From assembly GCA_947565865.1 (NCBI GenBank), contig CANOHT010000009.1, positions 18,874-82,873 on the forward strand: a stretch of 64,000 nt of DNA. Direction: 5' to 3'. Position numbers and translations under genes: made by a program. The notes under the pieces were generated by a model. It was not told the DNA's origin. It was given only the letters and a program-made list of their open reading frames with translations, and searched no databases. This document shows positions 24,788 to 33,404 of this stretch, piece after piece. The first letter of the stretch is position 1; every line of letters begins with the position of its first letter. Source of the DNA: an uncultured Clostridia bacterium. Lineage in GTDB: Bacteria > Bacillota > Clostridia > Christensenellales > Aristaeellaceae.

Positions 24788-25819
24788 ATGGAATGCCAAG
24801 CCTACCTGCTGGAACAGCTGAAGACGCTGGCCGCTATCCCCAGCCCCACGGGTATGACCGTGGCGGCGGAGGATTATCTGCTGGCGGAATTGACCCGGCT
24901 GGGCTTCAAGCCCTGGCGTACCCGCAAGGGCACCGTCCTGTGTGAGCTGGGCGGTCAGGGACGCCCGCTGCTGTGCTCCGCTCATGTGGATACCCTGGGC
25001 GCGATGGTTCGCGCGGTGAAGGGCGACGGGCATCTGCGCTACACGGCCATCGGCGGCTTCGACGATACCAACATTGAAAATGAGAACGTGATGATCCATA
25101 CCCGGGAGGGCAAGACCTTCCGGGGAACGGTGTACGCCACCAGGGCAAGCCTCCATGTGTGGGGCAGCCAGTCCGGCACCCCCCGCTCCGACGAGTTTCT
25201 GGAGGTCATCCTGGATGAGGAGGTCGCCTCAGCGGAGGACGTCAGGCGGCTGGGCATTCATCCTGGGGATTTCATCAGCTTTGATCCCCGTACAATGGTG
25301 ACGGAGAGCGGCTTCGTCAAGAGCCGGCACCTGGATGACAAGGCCTCCGCGGCCATTTTGCTGACGCTGGCGCGGGAGGTGGCGGAAGGCCGGCTGCGCC
25401 TGGGCCGGCAGGTGTTCATTGCTTTTACGGTGTACGAGGAGGTCGGTCATGGCGGCGCGGGCCTGTGGAACCTGCCGGTGGAGGACATGCTGGCGGTGGA
25501 CATGGGCTGCGTGGGCGCCGACCTGGGCTGCAAGGAAACCCAGGTATCCATCTGCGCCAAGGATTCCGCCGGGCCCTATGACTGGCGCTTTACCAATGAG
25601 CTGATTGCCCGGGGCCGTGCCCTGGGGCTGAATTTCGCCGTGGATGTCTATCCTCGCTATTCCTCCGACGCTTCCCCCGCGCTGAAGGCCGGCATGGAGG
25701 TACGCTTTGCCCTGTGCGGCACGGGCGTTTTTGCCTCCCATGGCTATGAGCGTACCCACATCAAGGGTTTGACGAATACGCTCAGGCTGGTCAGCGACGT
25801 GATGGAGCACACGGTTTAA
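24788..25819 (+). CDS. M42-family metalloaminopeptidase
   Basis: A 343-aa dinuclear-metal aminopeptidase of family M42 (glutamyl aminopeptidase/deblocking aminopeptidase), a cytoplasmic peptide-trimming enzyme. The expected metal ligands are visible in order: SAHVDTLG (His, Asp), HLDDKAS (bridging Asp), YEEVGHGG (catalytic Glu-Glu) and LAVDMG (Asp). A final His lies near ASHGYERTH. The ATG at 24788 follows GGAGAGG at 9 nt and lies 4 nt after the stop of the secreted unknown protein. The pairing with a secreted protein is unusual. Confidence 0.92.
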   Translation: MECQAYLLEQLKTLAAIPSPTGMTVAAEDYLLAELTRLGFKPWRTRKGTVLCELGGQGRPLLCSAHVDTLGAMVRAVKGDGHLRYTAIGGFDDTNIENENVMIHTREGKTFRGTVYATRASLHVWGSQSGTPRSDEFLEVILDEEVASAEDVRRLGIHPGDFISFDPRTMVTESGFVKSRHLDDKASAAILLTLAREVAEGRLRLGRQVFIAFTVYEEVGHGGAGLWNLPVEDMLAVDMGCVGADLGCKETQVSICAKDSAGPYDWRFTNELIARGRALGLNFAVDVYPRYSSDASPALKAGMEVRFALCGTGVFASHGYERTHIKGLTNTLRLVSDVMEHTV

Positions 25820-25840
25820 TCCGGCGATGAACTGCAGAAA

Positions 25841-25884
25841 AAGCGGCCGCCTGCTGATACTTGTAAGCAGGCGGCCGCTTCTAT
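25841..25884. terminator. Bidirectional terminator between the M42 peptidase and PBP genes
   Basis: A perfect 15-bp stem (25841-25855 with 25866-25880) and a 10-nt loop. The stem contains GCGGCCGC on both arms. Convergent genes flank it. Confidence 0.85.
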
Positions 25885-25909
25885 TTGATTCGCGTGTCCG
25901 CGCTGAACG

Positions 25910-28315
25910 TCACTGCGTCAGCATGGAGGCTGGGCGGTCAACCTCCAGCGGAGAGGATTCACTGTCGCCGCCGAAGAGGTTCTTCAGCCAGCTGCCGATG
26001 GATGGGGCGCCGCCTTGAACCGCGGCCACCTGGACGGACTGTACGCCCTCTAGCAGTATGCCGTTGTCCAGCAGCTCCGCGTGAACGGGGATCACCCGGT
26101 AGGTGTAGGTGACGCCGGGCTGTGCTTTCGCGTCTGCGTAGTAGAGCACCTCGCCGGGAGAGCCGCGCAGCTCCGTCAGAATAAAGCTTTCCCCGATGGC
26201 GTCGCGCTGAATGCGGTAGACCGCTGTGGCGGAGGGCTCGATGACCAGCAGGGGCTGGCCGCTGTCGTTGTGGGTGACGTAGAAGGATTTCGCCTGGGCG
26301 GGGGCTGTCCACACATCGGAGTACTGGGTGGGCTGGGTGCCCTCGCGGAAATATTCCGTGACGCGGTAATTGGAGGGCGTCAGGCTGCCGGCCAGCATCA
26401 CCTGCCCGCGCCATTCGATGGCCTTTTTGTCGATGGTGGCGGAAACGATGCCGCTGGGCTTGCTGAAGTCCGGCTTCTTGCGGTCGGCATAGTAGTCCTT
26501 GAGGAAATTCCGTGCCAGGGTGGCGGGATTGGTGCCGCCGGAGACGCTGTTGGACAGGCGATGACTGCTGTCAGGCTGGTCGTAGCCCATCCATACGGCG
26601 ACGGACAGTTCAGGGGTGTAAGCGGCCATCCAGGCGTCGCGGTTGCCGCCGCCTTTTTCATTGACGGTGCCGGTCTTGCCTGCCACAGGCGTTCCCGCGC
26701 CGGACAGCCTGGAGCCCGTGCCCGAGGAGGTGACTGTGCGCAGCATGTGGGTCATAAGGTAGGCCGTCTGCGCGGAAAGCACGGTATTGCCGCTGTCCTG
26801 ATGCTGGTAAACCACCACGCCGTCCCGGTCGGTGATGCGCTCAATGAAGTAGGGCGCGTGGAAGGTGCCGCCATTGGCAAAGGGGGAGAAGGCGGCGGCC
26901 ATCTGCACCGGGGAAACGCCGTAGGTCATGCTGCCCAAGGCCAGGGAAAGGTTGCTGTCCCGCTCGTCCAGGGGGATGCCCACGGCGGTGAGGTACTTAC
27001 GGCTGTTGGCCATGCCGATGCTTTGCAGCACCTTGACGGCGGGAATGTTCAGACTGTTCTTCAGCGCCGTGCGCACCGTGACGTTGCCGTAGTAGGCGTT
27101 GCCGGCATTGCGCGGGCGGTAGCCGTTGAAGTTGGTAGGCTCGTCCAGCACGACGCTGGCGCAGGTCCAGCCGGCGTACTCCATGGCGGGGGCGTATACG
27201 GACAGGGGCTTGAGCGAGCTGCCGGGCGATCGCCGCAGCTGCGTGGCCCGGTTCAGCCCGCGGCGGGTGGTGTATTCCCGGCCGCCCACAACAGCGCGGA
27301 CGGCTCCTGTGGCCGTGTCCACAGCGGCGGCGGCGGATTGCACCGGCACGCCGTCCTTGGCGTTGGCGGGGAAAATATTCTTGGTGTACTGCTCGTCCAG
27401 AATAGACTGCATGGCGGGATCCAGGGTGGTGTCGATCCGGTAGCCGCCTGCCAGCAGCACCTCGGCGGATACATCCAGCTGAAGCTCCGCCTCGTCCAGC
27501 ACCGCGTCCACGAACCAGCCGTAGGCCGTTTCGGCGGCGGAGGAAGTGTCAAGGGGCGCGACGTTTTCGGCCTTGGCTTCCTCATACTGGGCCTGGGTCA
27601 GCATGCCCTCGTTCCGCATGGTAGCCAGGATGTATCCCCGCCGCTCCCTGTTGTTGTCCGGCTTGGTTTGGATGGAATAGGCGGAGGGAGCCTTGATGGC
27701 GGCTGCCAGCGCGGCTGCCTGGGCGGGGGTCAGGTTGGCGGCGTCCACGCCGAAGGTGACTTCCGCCGCGGCCTGAATGCCATAAGCGCCCTGGCCAAAA
27801 TAGATGAAGTTCAGGTACATTTCCAATATTTCGTCCTTGGTGAAGCGGTGCTCGATCTGCACCGCCAGCCAGACCTCCTCCAGCTTGCGGGCCAGGGTTT
27901 TCTGGCTGGAAAGGTGAGACAGCTTCGCCAGCTGCTGGGTGATGGTGGACGCGCCCTGACCATAGCCGCCGGAGCGCAGATTGCTGATGACGGCGCCGAA
28001 AATACGGGTTACGTCGAAGCCTGGATGCTTATAGAACCGCAGGTCCTCCGCCGCCAGAAAGGCGTTAACCACATGGTCGGGCAGGCTTTCCAAGGCAATG
28101 ACCTTGCGGTTTTCCTTGCCCACCAGGGTGGTGACGTACTGGCCGTCCTTATCGTGGATCGCGCCGGTCTGCGCCAGATCTGTGAGCTTGGCGGGGTCAA
28201 GGCGCTGCCAGGAGGCCACGTCAAAATAAAGGTAAGCGCCGATTAGTGCGCCGATGACCACAAGGATTCCCACGACGGCCGCCGTCCTGCGGATGACCCG
28301 CCCCTTATCACGCAT
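25910..28315 (-). CDS. Class A penicillin-binding protein (glycosyltransferase/transpeptidase)
   Basis: Polymerises and cross-links peptidoglycan outside the membrane. The 801-aa protein has a short cytoplasmic basic segment, one membrane helix (about 10-33), a GT51 transglycosylase domain (EDLRFYKHPGFD and GASTITQQLAKLSHL) and a transpeptidase domain. The latter holds SSLK (catalytic Ser), SLN as the SxN motif, and AGKTGT as the KTG motif. The last 120 residues look like a fibronectin type III-like extension (YTYRVIPVHAELLDNG). AGGAGG lies about 7 nt before the ATG at 28315. It is monocistronic, and PBP1a/PonA-like in order. Confidence 0.95.
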   Translation of the reverse strand: MRDKGRVIRRTAAVVGILVVIGALIGAYLYFDVASWQRLDPAKLTDLAQTGAIHDKDGQYVTTLVGKENRKVIALESLPDHVVNAFLAAEDLRFYKHPGFDVTRIFGAVISNLRSGGYGQGASTITQQLAKLSHLSSQKTLARKLEEVWLAVQIEHRFTKDEILEMYLNFIYFGQGAYGIQAAAEVTFGVDAANLTPAQAAALAAAIKAPSAYSIQTKPDNNRERRGYILATMRNEGMLTQAQYEEAKAENVAPLDTSSAAETAYGWFVDAVLDEAELQLDVSAEVLLAGGYRIDTTLDPAMQSILDEQYTKNIFPANAKDGVPVQSAAAAVDTATGAVRAVVGGREYTTRRGLNRATQLRRSPGSSLKPLSVYAPAMEYAGWTCASVVLDEPTNFNGYRPRNAGNAYYGNVTVRTALKNSLNIPAVKVLQSIGMANSRKYLTAVGIPLDERDSNLSLALGSMTYGVSPVQMAAAFSPFANGGTFHAPYFIERITDRDGVVVYQHQDSGNTVLSAQTAYLMTHMLRTVTSSGTGSRLSGAGTPVAGKTGTVNEKGGGNRDAWMAAYTPELSVAVWMGYDQPDSSHRLSNSVSGGTNPATLARNFLKDYYADRKKPDFSKPSGIVSATIDKKAIEWRGQVMLAGSLTPSNYRVTEYFREGTQPTQYSDVWTAPAQAKSFYVTHNDSGQPLLVIEPSATAVYRIQRDAIGESFILTELRGSPGEVLYYADAKAQPGVTYTYRVIPVHAELLDNGILLEGVQSVQVAAVQGGAPSIGSWLKNLFGGDSESSPLEVDRPASMLTQ

Positions 28316-28439
28316 GAAATCGCCTCCTGTATTCGACTGCATTCTTGCCATTCTGGTTCAAAATTGTGCATGACGGCCCGTGGTAGTTTCTGCCGAAGAT
28401 GAAAAAGTGAATTGAAATTTTACATTTTTTCAAAAAAGC

Positions 28440-28468
28440 TGGTCAAATGCGTCGGGATGGGCTATAAT
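28440..28468 (+). promoter_or_regulatory. Promoter of the solute-binding protein gene
   Basis: A perfect TATAAT at 28463-28468, with TGGTCA 17 nt upstream (28440-28445). Confidence 0.68.
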
Positions 28469-28504
28469 GGACACATTGATTATTCGAATGAAGGAGCGAT
28501 GCAG

Positions 28505-30010
28505 ATGCGCAGGTGCTTATCTTGGCTGATAGCGGTTGTGCTGCTGGCCACATGCGCTTCCGCCCTGGGGGAGGGAACGGCTGATCCGGCAGGCCGGTTC
28601 ACCATGGCGGGGCTGGATGATGCGTCCACCAATCATGACTGGGAGTCCAATATGTTCTTCCGCCGAATGGAGGAAAGAACCGGCGTTTCCTTTATCTTTG
28701 ACCAATACGGAGAGCGGAAGGCGTGGGAGGAGTTCAAGCTGAACATGGGCGTGCGGAACACGGAACTGCCCGATGTTCTCTTCAAGGCCGACCTGACGCC
28801 CAGGGAGACCCAGGACTGGTATGAGAAGGGGATCCTGATCGACCTTCGGCCTTATTTGGAGGAACACGCGCCCAACCTGATGATCCTTCTGCAGGGCCAT
28901 CCGGAATGGCTGGAGGCCATCACCCTGCCTGACGGCGCGATTGTCGCCCTGCCCAGCTTCAATGAATTGCAGAACAACAACGCCATGTGGATCAACACCG
29001 CCTGGCTTCAGGAACTGGGTCTTGATATGCCATCCACCGCTGACGAGCTGACCGAAACGCTTCGGGCCTTCAAGACCCTGGACCCCAACAGGAACGGCAG
29101 GCGGGACGAGACGCCCCTGACCTTCACCGGCATGTGGGATCTGCGCTATCTGGGCCATGCCTTCGGCCTGGTCAGCAACGATTATTATGTCATCGCGGAG
29201 GACGGCGTGGTGTCTTCCATTCTGACCACGGATGAAAATCGCGCCTTTTTGGCCTGGCTGAATCAGCTGTGGCAGGAGGGGCTGATCGACCAGATGGGCT
29301 TTAGCAGCCTGGACACCACCCGCCGCATCACCGACAAGGACGCGGTGATGACCTACGGTATCTTCATGGGCCCTACGCCCATGAATATGGTGCCCGCCGA
29401 CAGCATGAATCAGTACAGCGCCCTGCCGCCCCTGACGTATGACGGCCGGCAGGTGTACCGTGATCTCACCGGCGACGTGGTGCTGGGCGCCTTCGCCATC
29501 ACCTCCGAATGTGACGATCCCGCGGCGCTGGTGCGCTGGGTGGACTTCCTTTACACCGAGGAAGGCTGTCATCTGGCCCAGGCGGGCCTGGAGGGCGAGG
29601 ACTTCGTCTTCAACGAGGACGGCACCTGGGACTGGGTGGAGGAGCCTGAAGTGGTCGCCACCACGGTGATGGCGGACGTCACCATCGCTGACGGCGGCGC
29701 CGCTCCCGGCTATTCTTCCCTGGATTTCCAGCTGCGCTTTGACGATCACGATACCCATCGCCTGGTGACGGAGCTGCAGGCTGTCAAGCAGTGCGCCGTT
29801 TTGCCCTATCCTATCCGCTATCTGACGGCGGAAAAGGAAACGCGCATCGCGGCGCTGCAGGCGGAAATCGCTCCCTATGCCGAGCAGCAGATGATTTGGT
29901 TCGTGACGGGGGATGTGCCGCTGAACGATGAAACCTGGGATGAATTCTGCCGCACACTGACGGAAAAGGGCCTGGACGAGATGGTCGCCCTTTGGCAGGA
30001 AGCACTTTGA
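28505..30010 (+). CDS. ABC-type extracellular solute-binding protein (family 1)
   Basis: A 501-aa exported binding protein of the sugar/oligosaccharide class. The signal peptide RRCLSWLIAVVLLATCASA precedes a two-lobe fold, with ELPDVLFKADLT, DLRPYLEEHAPNL and VALPSFNELQNN in the first lobe and EGLIDQMGFSSLD in the second. Lengths near 500 aa are usual for LplA-like binding proteins. The ATG at 28505 has AAGGAG at 8 nt; the ATG at 28499 is too close to it. No permease genes adjoin it. The galactokinase gene follows 21 nt later, hinting at a galactose-containing ligand. Confidence 0.85.
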   Translation: MRRCLSWLIAVVLLATCASALGEGTADPAGRFTMAGLDDASTNHDWESNMFFRRMEERTGVSFIFDQYGERKAWEEFKLNMGVRNTELPDVLFKADLTPRETQDWYEKGILIDLRPYLEEHAPNLMILLQGHPEWLEAITLPDGAIVALPSFNELQNNNAMWINTAWLQELGLDMPSTADELTETLRAFKTLDPNRNGRRDETPLTFTGMWDLRYLGHAFGLVSNDYYVIAEDGVVSSILTTDENRAFLAWLNQLWQEGLIDQMGFSSLDTTRRITDKDAVMTYGIFMGPTPMNMVPADSMNQYSALPPLTYDGRQVYRDLTGDVVLGAFAITSECDDPAALVRWVDFLYTEEGCHLAQAGLEGEDFVFNEDGTWDWVEEPEVVATTVMADVTIADGGAAPGYSSLDFQLRFDDHDTHRLVTELQAVKQCAVLPYPIRYLTAEKETRIAALQAEIAPYAEQQMIWFVTGDVPLNDETWDEFCRTLTEKGLDEMVALWQEAL

Positions 30011-30031
30011 TATTGCTGGAAGGACGGAATA

Positions 30032-31318
30032 TTGCGCATGGATATGTATGCCTCGATGATCCGCAATCTGAAAACGCCCCAGATTATGGAGCGCCTGAAC
30101 CACCTCTACGGCAGCCGCGACGGTATGATGGTGGAGCAGACCACCCGTTACATCGGTATCCTGAAGCGTCATGAAGAGCTCTTTCACGCCGAGGAGGAGG
30201 TGCTGCTGGTCAGCGCCCCCGGCCGCACGGAGATCGGCGGCAACCATACCGACCACAACAAGGGCCGGGTGTTGGCCGCTGCCGTGAACCTGGACACGCT
30301 GTCCGCCGTTTCCCGCAGGGGGGATCATACCGTCAACCTGTATAGCGACGGCTATCCCGCGCTGAACATCGACCTGACCGACTTGAGCGTACATGAGGAA
30401 GAAAAAGGCACAACTGCCGCGCTGATCCGCGGCGTGGCCGCGAAGATGGCGGAGCTGGGCTATCGCATCGGCGGCTTTGACGCTGTGGCGACCTCCTCCG
30501 TGGCCTCCGGCAGCGGGCTGAGTTCCTCCGCGGCCTTCGAGGTGATGACCTGCGCCATCCTGGACGCGCTGTACAATGATTTTGTCATTGACTACAAGCA
30601 GCGGGCCAAGATCAGCCAGTACGCCGAAAATGTTTACTTCGGCAAGCCCTCCGGTCTGCTGGATCAGATGGCTTCCTCCGCCGGCGGCTTGGTCACGGTG
30701 GACTTCAAGCACGAGGATCCTGAGGTGCGGCGGATGTCCTTCGACTTTGCTGCCAACGGTTACGCTTTGGTGGTGGTGGCTACCGGCGGCAGCCATGCCG
30801 ACCTGACGGACGACTATGCCGCCATCCCCGCCGAGATGAAGCGGGTCGCCGCGCTGATGGGCGAGGAGGTATTGCGCCGCATCCGTCCTGAGGAATTCCA
30901 TCAGGCCATCCCCGACTTGCGGGGCAAGGTGTCCGACCGGGCGCTGCTGCGGGCGCTGCATTTCTTTGATGAGGATGACCGGGTGGTACGCCAGGTGGAG
31001 GCGCTGGATCGCAACGACCTGGGGGCTTTCTTCTGGGAGATCATCTGCTCCGGCCGTTCCAGCTACATGTATCTGCAAAACGTTTATGCCAATCCGCAGG
31101 ATGAAAGCCTGGCCCTGGCCCTGGCTTTGGCGGAGCGCATGCTGGTCAACCGGGGCGGCTGGCGCATCCATGGCGGCGGCTTCGCCGGCACGACGCTGAA
31201 CTTCGTGCCGCTGGATGACCTGCATCACTTCATCGAGGTGATGGAGGGCGCTTTCGGCCAGCGCTGCTGCCATGTGCTGGACATTCGTCCGGAGGGAGCG
31301 GCGGTCATCCGGCTGTAA
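30032..31318 (+). CDS. galK: Galactokinase (GHMP kinase)
   Basis: Phosphorylates galactose at C1 with ATP, the first committed Leloir step. The 428-aa protein has the GalK signature APGRTEIGGNHTDHNKG (about 61-77), the ATP-binding GHMP motif SVASGSGLSSSAAFE (about 159-173), and motif 3 in RIHGGGFAGTTLN. An extra N-terminal segment of about 55 residues precedes the signature. The start is debatable: TTG at 30032 has GGAAGGA at 7 nt, whereas ATG at 30038 has it at 13 nt. No other Leloir gene is nearby. Substrate identity beyond the GalK signature is inference. Confidence 0.9.
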   Translation: MRMDMYASMIRNLKTPQIMERLNHLYGSRDGMMVEQTTRYIGILKRHEELFHAEEEVLLVSAPGRTEIGGNHTDHNKGRVLAAAVNLDTLSAVSRRGDHTVNLYSDGYPALNIDLTDLSVHEEEKGTTAALIRGVAAKMAELGYRIGGFDAVATSSVASGSGLSSSAAFEVMTCAILDALYNDFVIDYKQRAKISQYAENVYFGKPSGLLDQMASSAGGLVTVDFKHEDPEVRRMSFDFAANGYALVVVATGGSHADLTDDYAAIPAEMKRVAALMGEEVLRRIRPEEFHQAIPDLRGKVSDRALLRALHFFDEDDRVVRQVEALDRNDLGAFFWEIICSGRSSYMYLQNVYANPQDESLALALALAERMLVNRGGWRIHGGGFAGTTLNFVPLDDLHHFIEVMEGAFGQRCCHVLDIRPEGAAVIRL

Positions 31319-31326
31319 AAATTGAG

Positions 31327-31355
31327 TTGACAGCGGAGGACGCATGTGCTATCAT
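31327..31355 (+). promoter_or_regulatory. Promoter of the riboflavin-transporter operon
   Basis: A perfect TTGACA (31327-31332), a 17-nt spacer, TATCAT (31350-31355). Transcription would start about 45 nt before the FMN riboswitch. Confidence 0.82.
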
Positions 31356-31403
31356 CATCTTGGTTGGGCTGTCCCGGCCGACATAATCGCATAAGCCACT
31401 TGA

Positions 31404-31524
31404 AGCTTCTTCGGGGCAGGGTGCAAATCCCTACCGGCGGTAAAGCCCGCGAACCTCACCCGCAAGGGTCTGGCCGAATCGGTGAAATTCCGATGCCGAC
31501 AGTATAGTCTGGATGAAAGAAGAG
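31404..31524 (+). ncRNA. FMN riboswitch (RFN element)
   Basis: The conserved RFN blocks are all present in order: TTCGGGGCAGGGTG, AAATCCCTACCGGCGGTA, AGCCCGCGA, GAATCGGTGAAATTCCGA, TGCCGACAGTATAGTCTGG and ATGAAAGAAG. Together they make the FMN aptamer with its closing helix. FMN binding normally shuts off the downstream gene, here the riboflavin uptake protein RibU. The expression platform follows at 31525-31620. Confidence 0.95.
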
Positions 31525-31620
31525 CGCTGGAAATACGCAGGGCGTGTCCGCATGGACGGCCTGTTTCCGCCCCTGATAAGCAAGCTGCTTCAGGGGCGCG
31601 CGTATTTTACAAGGAGGTTT
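31525..31620 (+). promoter_or_regulatory. Expression platform of the FMN riboswitch
   Basis: Contains a strong hairpin CGCCCCTGA/TCAGGGGCG and a longer-range pairing of AAATACGC (about 31531-31538) with GCGTATTT just before the ribU ribosome binding site AAGGAGG. No long T run follows, so control of translation initiation looks more likely than termination. Confidence 0.6.
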
Positions 31621-31624
31621 TCCC

Positions 31625-32260
31625 ATGCGTAAGACCCTGTCTGTCCAGTACCTGACCCGAATCGCCGTGCTGACGGCCCTGGCCTCCATCCTGTTCCTGC
31701 TGGAAATTCCGGTGGTTGCCTTCTACAAGCTGGATCTGTCGAACCTGCCGGTGCTGCTGGGGGCGTTTTCCATGGGCCCCATGGCGGGCCTGACCATCCT
31801 GCTGCTCAAAAGCGTCATCGGTATGCTGCACTCCACCAGTATGTATGTGGGTGAGCTGGCCGACTTCATCATGGGCGCGGCGCTGATGCTTCCCGCGGCG
31901 CTGATCTATCGCCGGAAGAAGACGCGCGGGAGCGCCGTCCTCGGCATGACGGCAGGCACGGCGGTGCTGGTGGTGGTCGGCGTGCTGGTCAATTGGAAGA
32001 TCATGCTGCCCTTCTATATGACGGCCTACGGCATGCCGATGGAAGCGGTTATCGGCATGGCTTCCGCCGCGGTTCCCCTGGTGGAAGCGGAGTGGCCGCT
32101 GCTGCCGTTTGTGACGCCCGAGTGGAAGCTGCTGCTTCTGGTCACCGGGCCTTTCAACCTGCTTAAGGGAACGGTACTTGGTATCCTGACTTACCTGATG
32201 TACAAGCGGCTGTCGCCCCTGCTGCACGTCAAGGGCGCGGCGCAAAGGAGCGCTTACTGA
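31625..32260 (+). CDS. ribU: Riboflavin ECF transporter substrate-binding subunit
   Basis: The S component of an energy-coupling factor transporter that takes up riboflavin. The 211-aa protein has six predicted membrane helices. It begins with the S-component pattern LTRIAVLTALASILFLLEIP, continues with KLDLSNLPVLLGAFSMGPMAGL as in RibU proteins, and has an LLKSVI loop. The FMN riboswitch upstream confirms the substrate class. Its stop overlaps the tsaE start (ATGA), so riboflavin uptake and tsaE-tsaB-rimI share a transcript. The ECF ATPases and T subunit are elsewhere. Confidence 0.94.
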   Translation: MRKTLSVQYLTRIAVLTALASILFLLEIPVVAFYKLDLSNLPVLLGAFSMGPMAGLTILLLKSVIGMLHSTSMYVGELADFIMGAALMLPAALIYRRKKTRGSAVLGMTAGTAVLVVVGVLVNWKIMLPFYMTAYGMPMEAVIGMASAAVPLVEAEWPLLPFVTPEWKLLLLVTGPFNLLKGTVLGILTYLMYKRLSPLLHVKGAAQRSAY

Positions 32261-32700
32261 TGATTTCTCATTCTCCCGAGGAAACCCGCGCCTTTGGGGA
32301 GCGGCTGGCCCTTCGCCTTCAGGCGGGGGACGTGCTGCTGCTTCTGGGCGATCTGGGGGCGGGAAAAAGCGAACTGACCCGGGGACTGGCCCGGGGCCTG
32401 GGCGTGACGTCCACCGTGACCAGCCCTTCCTTTACCATCCTGAATGTGTACGACGAGGGCCGTCTGCCGCTGTACCATTTTGATTGGTACCGGCTCAGCG
32501 GCGCCGGAGAGCTCTATGAGATGGGTATGGATGAATACCTGGGGGGCGACGGCGTGGCGGTGGTGGAGTGGCCCGATCAATGCCCTGAGGCCATCCCCGA
32601 GGATGCGCTGCGGGTGACCCTGTCGCCCCTGGGGGAGAATGAGCGCGAGATTACCCTGACGCCCTGCGGACGCTTCCGCGTGATGGAGGAACACCAATGA
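32260..32700 (+). CDS. tsaE: tRNA t6A biosynthesis ATPase TsaE
   Basis: ATPase that supports threonylcarbamoyladenosine synthesis at position 37 of ANN-reading tRNAs together with TsaB, TsaC and TsaD. The 146-aa protein has the P-loop GDLGAGKSELTRGLARGLG (about 27-45), then SPSFTILNVYDEGRLPLYHFDWYRL with the catalytic Thr and the Asp/Trp/Tyr block of the family, and VVEWPD near the end. AAAGGAG lies 9 nt before the ATG. The gene overlaps the ribU stop and is overlapped by tsaB. Confidence 0.96.
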   Translation: MISHSPEETRAFGERLALRLQAGDVLLLLGDLGAGKSELTRGLARGLGVTSTVTSPSFTILNVYDEGRLPLYHFDWYRLSGAGELYEMGMDEYLGGDGVAVVEWPDQCPEAIPEDALRVTLSPLGENEREITLTPCGRFRVMEEHQ

Positions 32701-33404
32701 AGCTGCTGGCGATTGATACTTCCGGTCCGGTGTGCGGCGTGGCGATCCTGACAGAGGAGGGCCTGAGGGCGGAACGGCTGGTGCAGAACAAGCTGACCCA
32801 CTCGGTGAACCTGCTGCCGATGATCGACAGTGCCTTTCAGGATGTCGGGCTGACCATTGCCGACATGGATCGTCTGGCGGCGGTGACGGGCCCTGGCTCG
32901 TTTACCGGGGTGCGCATCGGCGTGAGCACCCTGAAAGGCCTGGCTCATGGCGCGAACAAGCCCTGCGTGGCTGTGAACGCGCTGGAAGCTATGGCGTCGG
33001 GCGCCGGGGGCTTTGACGGCGTTGTCTGCCCCATCCAGGACGCACGGGCAGGGCAGGTGTACGGCGCGGCCTTCCATACGGCCATGGGGGAGCGTCCGAA
33101 GCGTCTGATGGCGGATACGCCCATTCGGCTGGAGGACTATGCGGAACAGCTTCGCGGCATTGGCGACCGCTTCCTTTTCCTGGGGGATGGTATGCCGGTG
33201 CATCGCCGGCGAATCCAGGAGCTGCTGGGGGACGCCGCCGTTTTTGCGCCCGCTCATCAGGCGAGCCTTCGCCCGGGGGCTGCGGCGTGGCTGGCTTCCA
33301 TGGAGACAGAGGAGCTGACCTATACGGAGCTTCAGCCGCTGTACCTGCGCGCGCCCAGCGCCGAACGCAACCGCAGATTGATGGAGGCCGCACATGCCGA
33401 ATGA
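32697..33404 (+). CDS. tsaB: tRNA t6A biosynthesis protein TsaB
   Basis: The scaffold partner of TsaD in the t6A complex, an inactive member of the ASKHA superfamily. The 235-aa protein starts with KLLAIDTSGPVCGVAIL and carries the family motif GPGSFTGVRIGVSTLKGLAHG (about 64-84). ARAGQVYGAAF and the C-terminal YLRAPSAERNRR are also typical. It overlaps tsaE by 4 nt and rimI by 11 nt. TsaD, which is often next in the cluster, is not adjacent. Confidence 0.96.
   Translation: MKLLAIDTSGPVCGVAILTEEGLRAERLVQNKLTHSVNLLPMIDSAFQDVGLTIADMDRLAAVTGPGSFTGVRIGVSTLKGLAHGANKPCVAVNALEAMASGAGGFDGVVCPIQDARAGQVYGAAFHTAMGERPKRLMADTPIRLEDYAEQLRGIGDRFLFLGDGMPVHRRRIQELLGDAAVFAPAHQASLRPGAAAWLASMETEELTYTELQPLYLRAPSAERNRRLMEAAHAE

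Noticed and set aside
28517..31345. A 942-codon minus-strand frame over the solute-binding protein and galactokinase
   Set aside because: It is a mirror frame of two well-supported genes, with no domain and no start signal.
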